Source: UBA5072 sp041737175 (GTDB lineage: Bacteria > Bacteroidota > Bacteroidia > Bacteroidales > UBA10428). From it: DNA of 64,000 bases. The position numbers and the translations under genes are program-made. The notes under the pieces were generated by a model. It did no database searches. It had not been told where the DNA came from and worked only from the letters and a program-made list of their open reading frames with translations. The DNA is taken from NCBI GenBank assembly GCA_041737175.1, contig JBGSSF010000034.1:248001-312000 (forward strand). Direction: 5' to 3'. Of this stretch, positions 43,054 through 52,320 are shown piece by piece (position 1 is the stretch's first letter; each line of letters opens with the position of its first letter).

Positions 43054-44613
43054 TTACCCTTTTCCAATATAGCTCGCGCACCATGCAGCAATATTTTCCC
43101 CGTCCACGGCGGATGAAACAATGCCCCCGGCATAGCCCGATCCTTCACCTGCGGCAAAAAGATTGGGAATGCGAACATGACTCCCCGTTTCGGGATCCCT
43201 GGGAATTCGAACAGGTGATGAAGTGCGGGATTCGACTCCCACGATCACGGCGTCACGCGACAGGAAACCCCTCATTTTTTTATCGAATATTTTAAATCCT
43301 TCCTGCAGGTTCCTCTTTACGAAGTCAGGCAACCATTCATGCATGGGGGATACCACGGTTCCGGGAAGGTACGAACATACGGGCAGGTCCTGTGACGGAC
43401 GGTTGCTGATAAAGTCGGTGAGCCTCTGCGCAGGTGCTCTCTGTCCATTGTGTATTTGCCGGTATGCTTTCTGTTCAAGAAGTTCCTGCAGGCGCAACCC
43501 GGCCAGTCCCTCCATGTTCTGATAGGAACTGAAATCCGAAGGTATGACCTGCACCACAATGCCTGAATTGGCGAAAGCCGAATCTCGTCCGGAGGCCGAC
43601 ATGCCGTTCACCACGATCTCGGATTCAGCCGTTGCAGAAGGAACAATCTGGCCTCCGGGACACATGCAGAATGAGTAAACACCGCGGTCATTGACCTGTT
43701 CTACCAGACTGTAGGTAGCAGCCGGCAAATACCTGTCCTTTCTGCAATGATACTGGATATTGTCGATCAGTTCCTGCGGATGCTCGACCCTGACTCCCAT
43801 GGCAAAAGGTTTCGCTTCGATCAAAACACCTTTGGCATTGAGCAGGTAATAGACATCACGGGCCGAATGCCCGGTGGCAAATATATAAGCCCTGCCTTTG
43901 ATTTTCTCATGCTTATCTGTCAGCACATGGGTTATGAGGCCACCTGCCAGGCCAAGATCACCTACCCTGGTGTTGAAAGAGATCGTGCCCCCGGCATTGA
44001 TTATGGTGTTTCGGATCCGGGTAATTATTCCCGGTAGTTTATCGGATCCTATATGGGGATGAGCCTCATACAGGATGCTTTCATGCGCTCCGTGAAGATA
44101 CAGGATTTCAAGGATGCGGCTGATATCGCCCCGCTTCCGGGAACGTGTATAGAGCTTTCCGTCAGAGTAGGTACCTGCCCCCCCTTCACCAAAACAATAA
44201 TTGGATTCCGTATTCAGGATGTGGTTGTTCTCGAGAAGATCGATATCCAGTTTTCGTTCGTGCGCTGTTTTGCCCCGCTCGATTAACACGGGTCTATAAC
44301 CCAGTTCGATCAGGCGGAGTGATGCAAACAGGCCCGCCGGTCCTGCCCCGATGACAACGACTTCGGGTTTGTCATGCACATTCGGGTAATGGAATGAGTT
44401 TTCAACCGGGGATGAGGCTTCCTCGCCTATAAATACTTCAAATGCAATGTTAATTCGGATATTTCTGCCGCGGGCATCCACAGACTTCCGGATGATCCGT
44501 ATGGCAGTGATATCGAACGGGGACATGCCGAGTTCCCCTGCTACAAAAGGCAGGTATGATTCTTCCGAATAGGCCTGAGCGGGTGACAATATGAGTGAAA
44601 CTTCCTTTTTCAA
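43054..44613 (-). CDS. Uncharacterised FAD-dependent dehydrogenase (COG2509-like)
   Basis: 519 residues. The N-terminal 85 residues form the short extra domain of this family; VVIGAGPAGLFASLRL near residue 87 binds FAD, with a second NAD/FAD-like glycine motif later (AAGEGSGYAGGI near the C-terminus). Conserved EGGAGTYSDGKLYTR is the family hallmark. Function is not established; proposals range from tRNA/lipid redox to NAD-linked oxidation. The start codon is TTG at 44613, preceded by no in-frame ATG that gives a better N-terminus. Confidence 0.83.
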   Translation of the reverse strand: MKKEVSLILSPAQAYSEESYLPFVAGELGMSPFDITAIRIIRKSVDARGRNIRINIAFEVFIGEEASSPVENSFHYPNVHDKPEVVVIGAGPAGLFASLRLIELGYRPVLIERGKTAHERKLDIDLLENNHILNTESNYCFGEGGAGTYSDGKLYTRSRKRGDISRILEILYLHGAHESILYEAHPHIGSDKLPGIITRIRNTIINAGGTISFNTRVGDLGLAGGLITHVLTDKHEKIKGRAYIFATGHSARDVYYLLNAKGVLIEAKPFAMGVRVEHPQELIDNIQYHCRKDRYLPAATYSLVEQVNDRGVYSFCMCPGGQIVPSATAESEIVVNGMSASGRDSAFANSGIVVQVIPSDFSSYQNMEGLAGLRLQELLEQKAYRQIHNGQRAPAQRLTDFISNRPSQDLPVCSYLPGTVVSPMHEWLPDFVKRNLQEGFKIFDKKMRGFLSRDAVIVGVESRTSSPVRIPRDPETGSHVRIPNLFAAGEGSGYAGGIVSSAVDGENIAAWCASYIGKG

Positions 44614-44652
44614 TGGAACCGGATAAACTGCTAAGATAATCAGGAGATGACA

Positions 44653-45405
44653 TTATTCAAAATGCAGGGTGATCATAAACATCCTGGAATAGAGATGATC
44701 AATGGCATCTGTAAAAACAGCATCCTCCGGATCGGGAACGATAAAGTCACCGTGTTTATTGATGCTGGTCCGTAAAACGTCCCTGATCCCTACAGAGTAT
44801 TTAAATTCAACGGCAAATTTGAAATACTGCAAATAGAAATCCATTCCGGCGCCTATTTCATAATAAAAATCAAGAGGCCTTACCAGTACAAGGTTGTTTT
44901 CTTTCCGGGATCGTCCCCATGTTTTTTTTGTAGCAGCCAGGTCAATACGTGTGTTTATTCCACCGATCACAAAGGGTCTGAAATTATTAAGCCGCAAGGA
45001 CTTGTATTTCAAAAGAAACGGAAATTCAATAAAATTCGATTCAACCCTTACAGGATTATCTTCAGGATCTATAAGCGTGCTTTGCGGATTAGTAAGTATA
45101 TAATTGACTTCCCTTACCCCTCCGAACGCTATACCAGGAGTAAAGCGCAAATCCATGAAATCATTCAGACGGAGATTCGACAGCGCATGCACATGAAATC
45201 CGGGTCTCAGCAAGGAAACTTCAGTATAAATTCCCGAGTCGACAGCCATCTTTGAACTTCGGATATTGAAATCCATGGTGTTTAAACCCAGTGAAAACCC
45301 AAAATGGAGCCATTTGTCATCATGATTGGGATCAAACTGTACCTTTTCCTTTTGTGCGTTGAGGAGAAGGGGATAGAATGCCAGCAGGAGAATAAATCGT
45401 TTCAA
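44653..45405 (-). CDS. PorT-like outer-membrane beta-barrel protein
   Basis: 250 residues with a signal peptide (to LLNAQ) and eight-strand-type beta content. WLHFGFSLGLNTMDFNI matches the start of PorT-family barrels, which serve the type IX secretion system in Bacteroidota. The only usable start is TTG at 45405: an in-frame stop (TGA) lies six bases upstream and no ATG follows before residue 44. The other Por genes are not in the window, so the T9SS link rests on this similarity alone. Confidence 0.7.
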   Translation of the reverse strand: MKRFILLLAFYPLLLNAQKEKVQFDPNHDDKWLHFGFSLGLNTMDFNIRSSKMAVDSGIYTEVSLLRPGFHVHALSNLRLNDFMDLRFTPGIAFGGVREVNYILTNPQSTLIDPEDNPVRVESNFIEFPFLLKYKSLRLNNFRPFVIGGINTRIDLAATKKTWGRSRKENNLVLVRPLDFYYEIGAGMDFYLQYFKFAVEFKYSVGIRDVLRTSINKHGDFIVPDPEDAVFTDAIDHLYSRMFMITLHFE

Positions 45406-45451
45406 TACTCAGTGTGTATATTCAGGATTAATAACGCGGAGGCTGTAAAAA

Positions 45452-45545
45452 TAGTATTTTAGAACTAATCTGCAATCTGCAATCTGTAATCTTCAATCTG
45501 TAATCTGTAATCTGTAATCTGTAATCTATTAAATTAGTATTTTAG
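45452..45545. repeat. 7-bp tandem array (AATCTGT, nine units) with 11-bp direct-repeat flanks
   Basis: Nine units at 45467-45529, most AATCTGT, some AATCTGC or AATCTTC. The sequence TAGTATTTTAG occurs before (45452-45462) and after (45535-45545) the array. The array lies in the gap between two divergent genes and replaces the promoter zone of the gene at 45579. Confidence 0.9.
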
Positions 45546-45578
45546 CATCCTTTTCAAAACAATTTAATCAACTGTAAC

Positions 45579-46658
45579 ATGTACCCTGTGAAATACCTGT
45601 CCGAATTCACCCGCAATGTCTTCATGAAAATGGGATGCAGTGAACCGGATGCCTTGCGGATCGCCGAAGTGTTCATAGCTGCCGAGCTGCGTGGACTGCC
45701 ATCACATGGCATATTGCGGATAAAAGACTATTACCAGCTGTGGAAAGCCGGTCGTATTAATGTAAAACCGGATGTTCGCGTGGTGCATGAAACTCTGTCC
45801 ACCGCTGTTGTTGATGGAGACGGGGGCGTGGGCATGGTGGCTGCCGTGCAATCGATGGAATTGGCCATTTCAAAAGCAAAAACGGCTGGAACCGGATGGG
45901 TATCCACACGCAACTCAAACCATTACGGCATTGCCGGATATTACGCCATGATGGCACTGAAACACGATATGATCGGGATATCCATGACCAATGCCAATCC
46001 CCAGGTGGCGCCTACATTCTCGGTAAGTCCCATGCTGGGTACCAATCCTATTGCCGTTGCCATACCGGCCGGTCAGCAACCTCCCTTTGTGGCGGACTTC
46101 GCAACAACCCCTATCGCCCGTGGAAAACTTGTTGTGGCTGAAAAGAAAGGAGAAAAGGTACCCTTTGGTTTTGTTCAGGATAAAAACGGGATCCCTTCCG
46201 ATGATCCTGCCGTATTAAAAGCCGGAGGATCCATGCTTACCCTGGGCGGCGATTATATTCACGGCAGTCACAAAGGATTCTGCCTCAGCGCTATCGTGGA
46301 CATATTCTCGGCTGTATTTTCCGGTGCTAATTTTGGGCCGTTTGTCCCGCCTTCCGTTGCTTATCTTCCGCTACTGGAAAAGAAGGTGGGAGAGGGGACA
46401 GGCCATTTCTTCGGGGCCATGCGCATTGATGCCTTTCAGGAAGCATCAAGCTTCAAAGCTTCCATGGATGAGTGGATCATGACATTCCGCCATTCAAAGC
46501 CGGCTCCTGGTCAGGAGAAAGTTCTCATACCCGGTGATCCGGAACGGGAGAAAGAAGCCCGCATCCTGAAGGAAGGAATTGCTGTTCTTCCTGCGGTTGT
46601 GAAGGAGATGAAGGAGATTGGCGAGGAGCTGGGAGTGGAGTTTGTTAGTAACGAGTAA
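45579..46658 (+). CDS. Ldh family malate/lactate/ureidoglycolate dehydrogenase
   Basis: 359 residues. The NAD(P)-dependent family 2 fold is seen from SHGILRI near residue 41, WVSTRNSNHYGIAG and TNANPQVAPTFSVSPMLGTNPIAVAIPA. These enzymes oxidise a 2-hydroxyacid such as malate, lactate or 2,3-diketogulonate to a 2-oxoacid. Which acid is used here is undecided. The stop codon lies in a long inverted repeat that also holds the stop of the convergent nitroreductase. Upstream is the AATCTGT array. Confidence 0.9.
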   Translation: MYPVKYLSEFTRNVFMKMGCSEPDALRIAEVFIAAELRGLPSHGILRIKDYYQLWKAGRINVKPDVRVVHETLSTAVVDGDGGVGMVAAVQSMELAISKAKTAGTGWVSTRNSNHYGIAGYYAMMALKHDMIGISMTNANPQVAPTFSVSPMLGTNPIAVAIPAGQQPPFVADFATTPIARGKLVVAEKKGEKVPFGFVQDKNGIPSDDPAVLKAGGSMLTLGGDYIHGSHKGFCLSAIVDIFSAVFSGANFGPFVPPSVAYLPLLEKKVGEGTGHFFGAMRIDAFQEASSFKASMDEWIMTFRHSKPAPGQEKVLIPGDPEREKEARILKEGIAVLPAVVKEMKEIGEELGVEFVSNE

Positions 46659-46762
46659 TGAGTAATGAGTGATGAGCGGGTTATGGGTTTGGGGTGTGAA
46701 CTCCCAATTCTCATGCCCAAATCCCACTTGTCACTCATTACTCCTTACTCCTTACTCATTAC
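46648..46762. repeat. 115-nt imperfect inverted repeat bridging two convergent stop codons
   Basis: Outer arms of 29 bp (46648-46676 and 46734-46762) pair at 25 of 29 positions and are made of GAGTAAT-type 7-mers. Inner arms TGGGTTTGGG (46684-46693) and CCCAAATCCCA (46716-46726) extend the hairpin. The stop codons at 46656-46658 (+) and 46759-46761 (-) are inside opposite arms. It could act as a bidirectional terminator, though no T-run follows. Confidence 0.9.
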
Positions 46763-47508
46763 TTGTTATTTAAAAATCCCTGCTTCTCAATTACCGCGAG
46801 CAGCTTTTCTGAAAACGCTACATTGTCCTTCCTCGTATACCGCTTTTCTGTGAATATCTGCGCCAGCGTTTCCAGCTTGTTCTCCTCCAGCAGCTTTGCC
46901 GTAAGTGCGGAAGATTCTTTTTCGGAATACAGCCTGTCAATATCTGCTGAGGAGTAATTCCTGTACTTTTCATGATGCACCACTGCTTCAACTGGGAGTC
47001 TGTCCGTTAATCCGGGTTGTTCATCCGGATAACCCATGACCAGTGTGGTGACCGGGACTACCGCCTGGGGGAGTTCAAGGATTTCGATGATCTTTTCTGC
47101 ATTGTAGAGGGTTGTCCCCAGGTAACATATACCCAGTCCGTATTTCTCGGCTGCAAGCGCGCAGTTTTGCGCTGCCAGCAGTGCATCAACGGCACCCGTC
47201 ATGAATGACAGGAAATTATCATATCCTGGATCGGCTTTACGAAGACTGCACCAGGTATTGAACCTGTTGAAATCAGCACAGAAGGTCAGCACCAGGGGCG
47301 CATCCTTTACCATATTCTGCCTGAAATGAACCTCCCAGAGCTTTTCTTTCAGTGAGGGGTCAGCAGTAACTATAATGCTGTATACCTGCATATTGCCAGT
47401 TGTTGAAGCCCTGGTGGATGCATAGAGAATTTCTCGAAGCAGGGTATCGCTTACAGGTTCGCTGTTGTATCTGCGGATACTTCTATGATTATTGATCAAG
47501 TCGGGCAT
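46759..47508 (-). CDS. Nitroreductase-family NAD(P)H-dependent flavoprotein
   Basis: 249 residues, NfsA-like. HRSIRRYNSEPVSD is the FMN phosphate-binding start, followed by ASTRASTTGNMQVYSI and the central GLGICYLGTTLY. The extra C-terminal helices fit the NfsA branch. It probably reduces nitro compounds, quinones or flavins with NAD(P)H. It is convergent with the Ldh-family gene, and its last codon sits in the shared inverted repeat. Confidence 0.88.
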   Translation of the reverse strand: MPDLINNHRSIRRYNSEPVSDTLLREILYASTRASTTGNMQVYSIIVTADPSLKEKLWEVHFRQNMVKDAPLVLTFCADFNRFNTWCSLRKADPGYDNFLSFMTGAVDALLAAQNCALAAEKYGLGICYLGTTLYNAEKIIEILELPQAVVPVTTLVMGYPDEQPGLTDRLPVEAVVHHEKYRNYSSADIDRLYSEKESSALTAKLLEENKLETLAQIFTEKRYTRKDNVAFSEKLLAVIEKQGFLNNK

Positions 47509-47668
47509 AGTCGTTTTAAAATTTAATCATAAAAATACCTGATTCCTTTGAATAACATGATAGAATTATTACTTTTCGCTTGTTGAAATATACTTTGAAA
47601 GAAATCATATTCTTGTTGTTCATAAGTTATTTTGTGTGTTAATTTTACCTGCAACAAATTAGAAGCCC

Positions 47669-48913
47669 ATGATTTTCAAGGCGGCTTTGGTGGAGAATCT
47701 GAAGGTATCGGTGAGTTCCGTGAAAACCAACAAATTACGGACTGCTCTCACGATACTGATCATTGCTTTTGGTATCATGGCCTTGGTTGGAATACTCACT
47801 GCCATCGATTCCATAAAGAGCACGATCACCAAACAGTTCGCCACCATGGGTGCCAATACGTTTTCCATCGAAAGCAGGGGATTTACGGTTCAGATCGGCA
47901 AAAGCAGGTACCGTAAAAAAAACCACCCGTATATCACCTTCCGCCAGGCGCGTGAATTCAAGAAGAGGTTTGATTTTCCGGCGCGGGTTTCGGTTTATAC
48001 CACTGCCTCCTTTATGTCCACGGTGAAATACAGATCGGAAAAGACCCATCCCAACGTCAGCGTTATTGGTTCTGATGAAGATTACCTTTACACTGCCGGC
48101 TTTGAACTTGAAAATGGCAGGGATATTTCATACCAGGATGTGCTGATGAATCGGAATGTTGTGCTGATTGGCGTGGACATTGCCAATAAGATCTTTAAAA
48201 ACCAGGAAGATCCGGTTGGGAAAAGAATATCCATTGGTCCGGGTAAATATACCATCATTGGCGTGCTTAAAAAAAAGGGTTCGAGTATAAACAGCAGTGA
48301 TAACCTTTGCATCGTTCCCTATACGAATGTCAGGCAGTACTTTCCGTCGCGGCGACAGGATTACTCCATCAATGTTTCACCCAATGCGGAAACGCTTTCC
48401 GAAGCAGCGGAAGGATATTCCGAAGCTTTGTTCCGGTCGGTCCGCCGTCTGAATGTGATTGATGAAACTGATTTCAACATCGTCAGAAGCGATTTTCTTT
48501 CCAACATATTCAAGGAACTTATCGGCATTGTGCTTGTCGCGGCTACCATCATCGGGGTGGTTACTCTTTTCGGCGCGGCCATCGGCCTGATGAATATCAT
48601 GCTGGTTTCCGTGACCGAGCGCACTGCAGAAATCGGGATCAGAAAGGCAATCGGTGCGCAGAGCAATATGATCAAACAGCAATTCCTTTTTGAAGCCATC
48701 CTGATATGTCAGTTTGGAGGGATTTTGGGGATCGTATTAGGAATTCTCGTCGGAAATATTGTATCTTTAATCATGAAATCCGACTTCCTGATACCATGGT
48801 TATGGATGGTGGCAGGCATTGTATTATGTTTCATAGTCGGATTGGTGTCGGGTTATTATCCGGCGCAAAAAGCATCACGTCTCGATCCTATCGTAGCATT
48901 GCGGTATGAATAA
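47669..48913 (+). CDS. ABC transporter permease, MacB/FtsX type
   Basis: 414 residues, four membrane helices. The first (about 27-50) precedes a large periplasmic MacB-PCD domain (about 52-260); three more make up the FtsX core, with ERTAEIGIRKAIGA near 320 and a C-terminal SRLDPIVALRYE. Members move substrates such as lipoproteins, peptides or macrolides with mechanical coupling. The ATPase and adaptor are not adjacent. The following gene begins 21 bp downstream on the same strand. Confidence 0.87.
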   Translation: MIFKAALVENLKVSVSSVKTNKLRTALTILIIAFGIMALVGILTAIDSIKSTITKQFATMGANTFSIESRGFTVQIGKSRYRKKNHPYITFRQAREFKKRFDFPARVSVYTTASFMSTVKYRSEKTHPNVSVIGSDEDYLYTAGFELENGRDISYQDVLMNRNVVLIGVDIANKIFKNQEDPVGKRISIGPGKYTIIGVLKKKGSSINSSDNLCIVPYTNVRQYFPSRRQDYSINVSPNAETLSEAAEGYSEALFRSVRRLNVIDETDFNIVRSDFLSNIFKELIGIVLVAATIIGVVTLFGAAIGLMNIMLVSVTERTAEIGIRKAIGAQSNMIKQQFLFEAILICQFGGILGIVLGILVGNIVSLIMKSDFLIPWLWMVAGIVLCFIVGLVSGYYPAQKASRLDPIVALRYE

Positions 48914-48934
48914 TTTTTTTAATTTCATTATACC

Positions 48935-49315
48935 ATGAAAGAATTGATCATCAAAAAGACAACGAATACTCCTAGTATAAATTTCAATCCGGAAACAGGT
49001 GTTATGAAAATTGAAGGAAGATCAATACCTGAAAATCCGGGTGATTTTTTTGATCCTCTTATTGAATGGCTGGAGGATTATTTTGAACATCCGGTTGAAG
49101 TTACCCGGTTCGAAATGAGCCTGGAATATGTCAACAGCGGATCATCCAAATACCTGCTCGGGATCTTTCGCATACTGAAGAAAAAGCATGATGATGGAAA
49201 ACAATGCTCGATCAGCTGGTATTATGAAGAGGATGATGAGGCCATTTTCAGCCTGGGCGAACATTACCGGAACACGGTCAAGGTTCCGTTCAACCTCATT
49301 GAATACATACAATAG
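48935..49315 (+). CDS. SiaC-family regulatory phosphoprotein (DUF1987)
   Basis: 126 residues, soluble, with the DUF1987 core (TPSINFNPETGVMKIEGRS and PENPGDFFDPLIEWLEDYF). In Pseudomonas, SiaC is phosphorylated by SiaB and dephosphorylated by the SpoIIE-type phosphatase SiaA; its unphosphorylated form activates the diguanylate cyclase SiaD. Here NSGSSK at 67-72 lies where the family carries its phosphosite. The usual siaABD neighbours are absent, so the gene is an orphan behind an ABC permease. A SpoIIE phosphatase is encoded at 9468, but linkage is speculative. Confidence 0.8.
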   Translation: MKELIIKKTTNTPSINFNPETGVMKIEGRSIPENPGDFFDPLIEWLEDYFEHPVEVTRFEMSLEYVNSGSSKYLLGIFRILKKKHDDGKQCSISWYYEEDDEAIFSLGEHYRNTVKVPFNLIEYIQ

Positions 49316-49334
49316 CTGGCAACGAACCTGTTTA

Positions 49335-51797
49335 TCAGGTATATCTCACTGCATCCGCGGGATTTACGTTGGCTGCCTGGAATACCCTGAGACTGACCGT
49401 CAGCAGGGCTACAAACAATGAAATAAAAAGTCCCGCAAAAAATATCCACATCTGTATTTCGGTTTTATAGGGAAAAGATTGCAGCCATTTGTTCAAAACA
49501 TAGATGGCAACCGGCGCGGCAATGATATTGGCCAGCAATATCCAAACCGAAAACTCACGCGTAAACATAAAAACAATATTATCGGCCGAGGCACCTGCAA
49601 TTTTGCGTATTCCAATTTCCCTGGTACGGGTTTGCGTGAGAAATGAGGACAGACCTAACAGTCCCAGCGCAGCAATGATAATTGTGAGGATGGCAAAAGT
49701 TTCCGTAAGCAGGCTGATGCGTTTCTCGCCCTGGTAAAATTCCCGGAGGTTCTCATCGAGGAATTTGTACTGAAAGGGGTACTGATCATTGAATTGCTGC
49801 CGGACCTTATCAATATATTCAATGGTTTGCTTATTATTGATTCCGTTGATGCGGATATTGGCAAAAAAATGAAAACGATCCTGGTCGTTCAGTTGAATTA
49901 CAACAGGTTCTAAAGGATTACGCATGGATGCATAATGGAAATCCCTGACAATACCAATGATCTTGCCGTCGCGAACAGTGTTTCCTTCAATATCAACACC
50001 ATTCATAAACCGCTTGCCAATGGCGCTTGCATAATTGCCCCCTGTCCTGCTGGTGGAATCAATCCAGCCGAACTTTCGTGCGGCGGTTTCATTGATTACA
50101 AATGCTTTTTCAACATCGGATTTCATGTCGCGGTCGTAATTTCTTCCTTCAATGATTTTCATGCCCATTAATTCAAGATAATCATAATCCGCATAGAAGT
50201 TGTTAATCGCCCTGTCCACCATGGAACCGCTGTCACCTTCAATACGCATGACCTGGATGCCCATACCATATCCAGGGTTGCCGGATGAAAAAGCTACTCC
50301 CTTGATGGCGGGATTTTTCAGCAATTCCTGTTTGAAAGGTTCCAGGCTCTTCTTGAAAGTGGTATCGCGCATCTCCATAACAATTAAATTCTCCTTGTTG
50401 AATCCCAGGTCTGAATTCTGCATAAACCGGAGCTGGGAACCAATGATGATGGTGCCGGTGATCATTACAACTGAAATGGTGAACTGAAAAACAACGAGCA
50501 CTTTGCGCAACAGTCCGTTGCCTCCTTTGGTGTCGTTTTGTCCTTTGATAACATTTACAGGGTCGAAGGAAGAAAGGTAAAACGCCGGGTAGCTTCCTGA
50601 GATCAGACCTACAAGTATAGCAAGAGCTGCAATTCCTGCAATGATCCATGGGGTCCACAATACTGAAAAATCAAGACTCTTATTGGCGATCATGTTGAAG
50701 ACCGGGAGAAGTACCCGGCTTAACAATAAAGCCAGCAGGGTGGAGAACAAGGCGATGACCATGGATTCGGTCAGAAATTGCCTGATCAGCAGTTTTCGCT
50801 GAGCGCCGGCGATTTTTCGCATGCCGGTTTCTTTGGATCGTTTCGCGGAACGGGCTGTGGCCAAATTCATGTAGTTGATGCTGGCAATGATCAGGATCAG
50901 AAAAGCCACTATGGTAAATACATATATATATTTGATATTACCAGCGGGTGCATCATAACCGAGATCGGATGAATAATGATGTACCCTGGCCAGGGGTTTG
51001 GCCATCAGTGTGAAGGATCCGTTGATCTGCTCCCCGATGGATTTCATGTACTTGTCGTAAAACTTGGGAAACTTTTCCAGTATAGGCTCAAAACGGGTAC
51101 CCTCCTTGAGCATTACGTAAGAGTAAATGCCGATATTCCAGAACGCCCCGGCGCTGCGGTCGTTAAACCGCTCTGCACCCACGATCTCACGAAAAGTGGC
51201 AGCAGAAAGCAGCCCGTCAAATTTCAGGTGAAGATTGCCCGGCAGGTCCTCAATCACCCCCGTTACTTCATATAAATTACCCTCTACTGATTTTATAGTC
51301 TGTCCGATAGGATTGTCATCTCCAAAGTACTTTTCGGCCATTGATTCCGTAAGTACAAGCGTATAAGGCCTGCTCAATGCCGTGGCCGGATCACCCTTGA
51401 TCATGGGATGTGTAAAAACCCTGAAAACGGTAGAATCACAAAAATAAATACTGTCCTCCTGGAATTCCCGCTCGCCGTACTTCAGAAAAAGTGTACCGGC
51501 AGGTGCTATACGAACATATTCCTCTATTTCGGGATATTCATCTTTCAGTGTTGGGGCAAGCGGAATCTGGGTGGCTGCGAAAAGATCATCCTTCCCGTTG
51601 ATGACAAAGTGCGATTCGAGCCGGTAAATGCGTTTGTGGTTGACGTGTGACTTGTCATAGGTAAGTTCATCAATGATGTAGAGGGCAATGAAAATGGCAG
51701 CTGTAATACCAATGGCCAGACCGGCAATATTAAGAAGTGTATAAAATTTATCCCGCGTGATATTACGCCAGGCGGTGATGAAGTAATTTTTCAGCAT
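49335..51797 (-). CDS. Two-domain ABC transporter permease (MacB-PCD/FtsX)
   Basis: 820 residues. The beginning MLKNYFITAWRNITRDKFYTLLN is typical of the large Bacteroidota permeases. Two FtsX cores are present (about 290-410 and 690-810), each with a periplasmic MacB-PCD domain before it; RSKETGMRKIAG and TREIGIRKIAGA mark the two cores. No ATPase gene is adjacent. Such permeases often answer to membrane stress or move lipids or peptides. It is convergent with the SiaC-like gene, 19 bp apart. Confidence 0.87.
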   Translation of the reverse strand: MLKNYFITAWRNITRDKFYTLLNIAGLAIGITAAIFIALYIIDELTYDKSHVNHKRIYRLESHFVINGKDDLFAATQIPLAPTLKDEYPEIEEYVRIAPAGTLFLKYGEREFQEDSIYFCDSTVFRVFTHPMIKGDPATALSRPYTLVLTESMAEKYFGDDNPIGQTIKSVEGNLYEVTGVIEDLPGNLHLKFDGLLSAATFREIVGAERFNDRSAGAFWNIGIYSYVMLKEGTRFEPILEKFPKFYDKYMKSIGEQINGSFTLMAKPLARVHHYSSDLGYDAPAGNIKYIYVFTIVAFLILIIASINYMNLATARSAKRSKETGMRKIAGAQRKLLIRQFLTESMVIALFSTLLALLLSRVLLPVFNMIANKSLDFSVLWTPWIIAGIAALAILVGLISGSYPAFYLSSFDPVNVIKGQNDTKGGNGLLRKVLVVFQFTISVVMITGTIIIGSQLRFMQNSDLGFNKENLIVMEMRDTTFKKSLEPFKQELLKNPAIKGVAFSSGNPGYGMGIQVMRIEGDSGSMVDRAINNFYADYDYLELMGMKIIEGRNYDRDMKSDVEKAFVINETAARKFGWIDSTSRTGGNYASAIGKRFMNGVDIEGNTVRDGKIIGIVRDFHYASMRNPLEPVVIQLNDQDRFHFFANIRINGINNKQTIEYIDKVRQQFNDQYPFQYKFLDENLREFYQGEKRISLLTETFAILTIIIAALGLLGLSSFLTQTRTREIGIRKIAGASADNIVFMFTREFSVWILLANIIAAPVAIYVLNKWLQSFPYKTEIQMWIFFAGLFISLFVALLTVSLRVFQAANVNPADAVRYT

Positions 51798-51881
51798 GGT
51801 AAAATCAGATTGGGTTACAAACTATAAGACGACTGCAGCGCGCTGAAGTTACAACAAATCTGATTTCATTGTGCAAACTTT

Positions 51882-52310
51882 TTATTTTGCCCCTGTTTCC
51901 AACGAACATCTGTTGAGTACCACATCCATCAGGTAACCCGTGCAGATTCCCTTGACGTTTACCCGAATACCCTTTCTGATCAGCGCCGTATCAATGGATT
52001 CCTTCTCAAAACTACAGATTACACCGGCTATAGCATCACCCTCCTTCAAATAAACCGAAATTCCCAGCGAGTCTGAAGAAACCGATTCAACGGTGCCGGA
52101 CACAAGAAGAATCTTATCAAGATAAAGCGCATTGGCTGCATTTTCATCTGTTTCAAACGATTGCAGAAGCTCTGAGGAGGTTAAGGCATAATCCGGCTTT
52201 TCTGATGATACATTCATGCCGGATTCCCGGAAAGCATACCTCCAAATGATAAATACACCTACCAGCGTAACAATCAGAATTGCCGGAATATATTTGAGTT
52301 TACCTTTCAT
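51882..52310 (-). CDS. Membrane-anchored OB-fold (tRNA_anti-like) protein
   Basis: 142 residues from the ATG at 52310; the open frame back to 52427 overlaps the YceI gene. One membrane helix (about 8-24) anchors a domain of the tRNA_anti-like OB-fold type: ALYLDKILLVSGTVESV opens the strand set, and the end KGICTGYLMDVVLNRCSLE closes it. In Bacteroidota this domain is often found beside YceI. Its function is unknown; it is probably periplasmic and could bind a small ligand. Confidence 0.75.
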   Translation of the reverse strand: MKGKLKYIPAILIVTLVGVFIIWRYAFRESGMNVSSEKPDYALTSSELLQSFETDENAANALYLDKILLVSGTVESVSSDSLGISVYLKEGDAIAGVICSFEKESIDTALIRKGIRVNVKGICTGYLMDVVLNRCSLETGAK

Positions 52311-52320
52311 CTGAATGTAT

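Noticed and set aside
45467..45529. Tandem repeats that could be read as a CRISPR array
   Set aside because: Units are 7 bp and contiguous with no spacers, and no cas gene is present.
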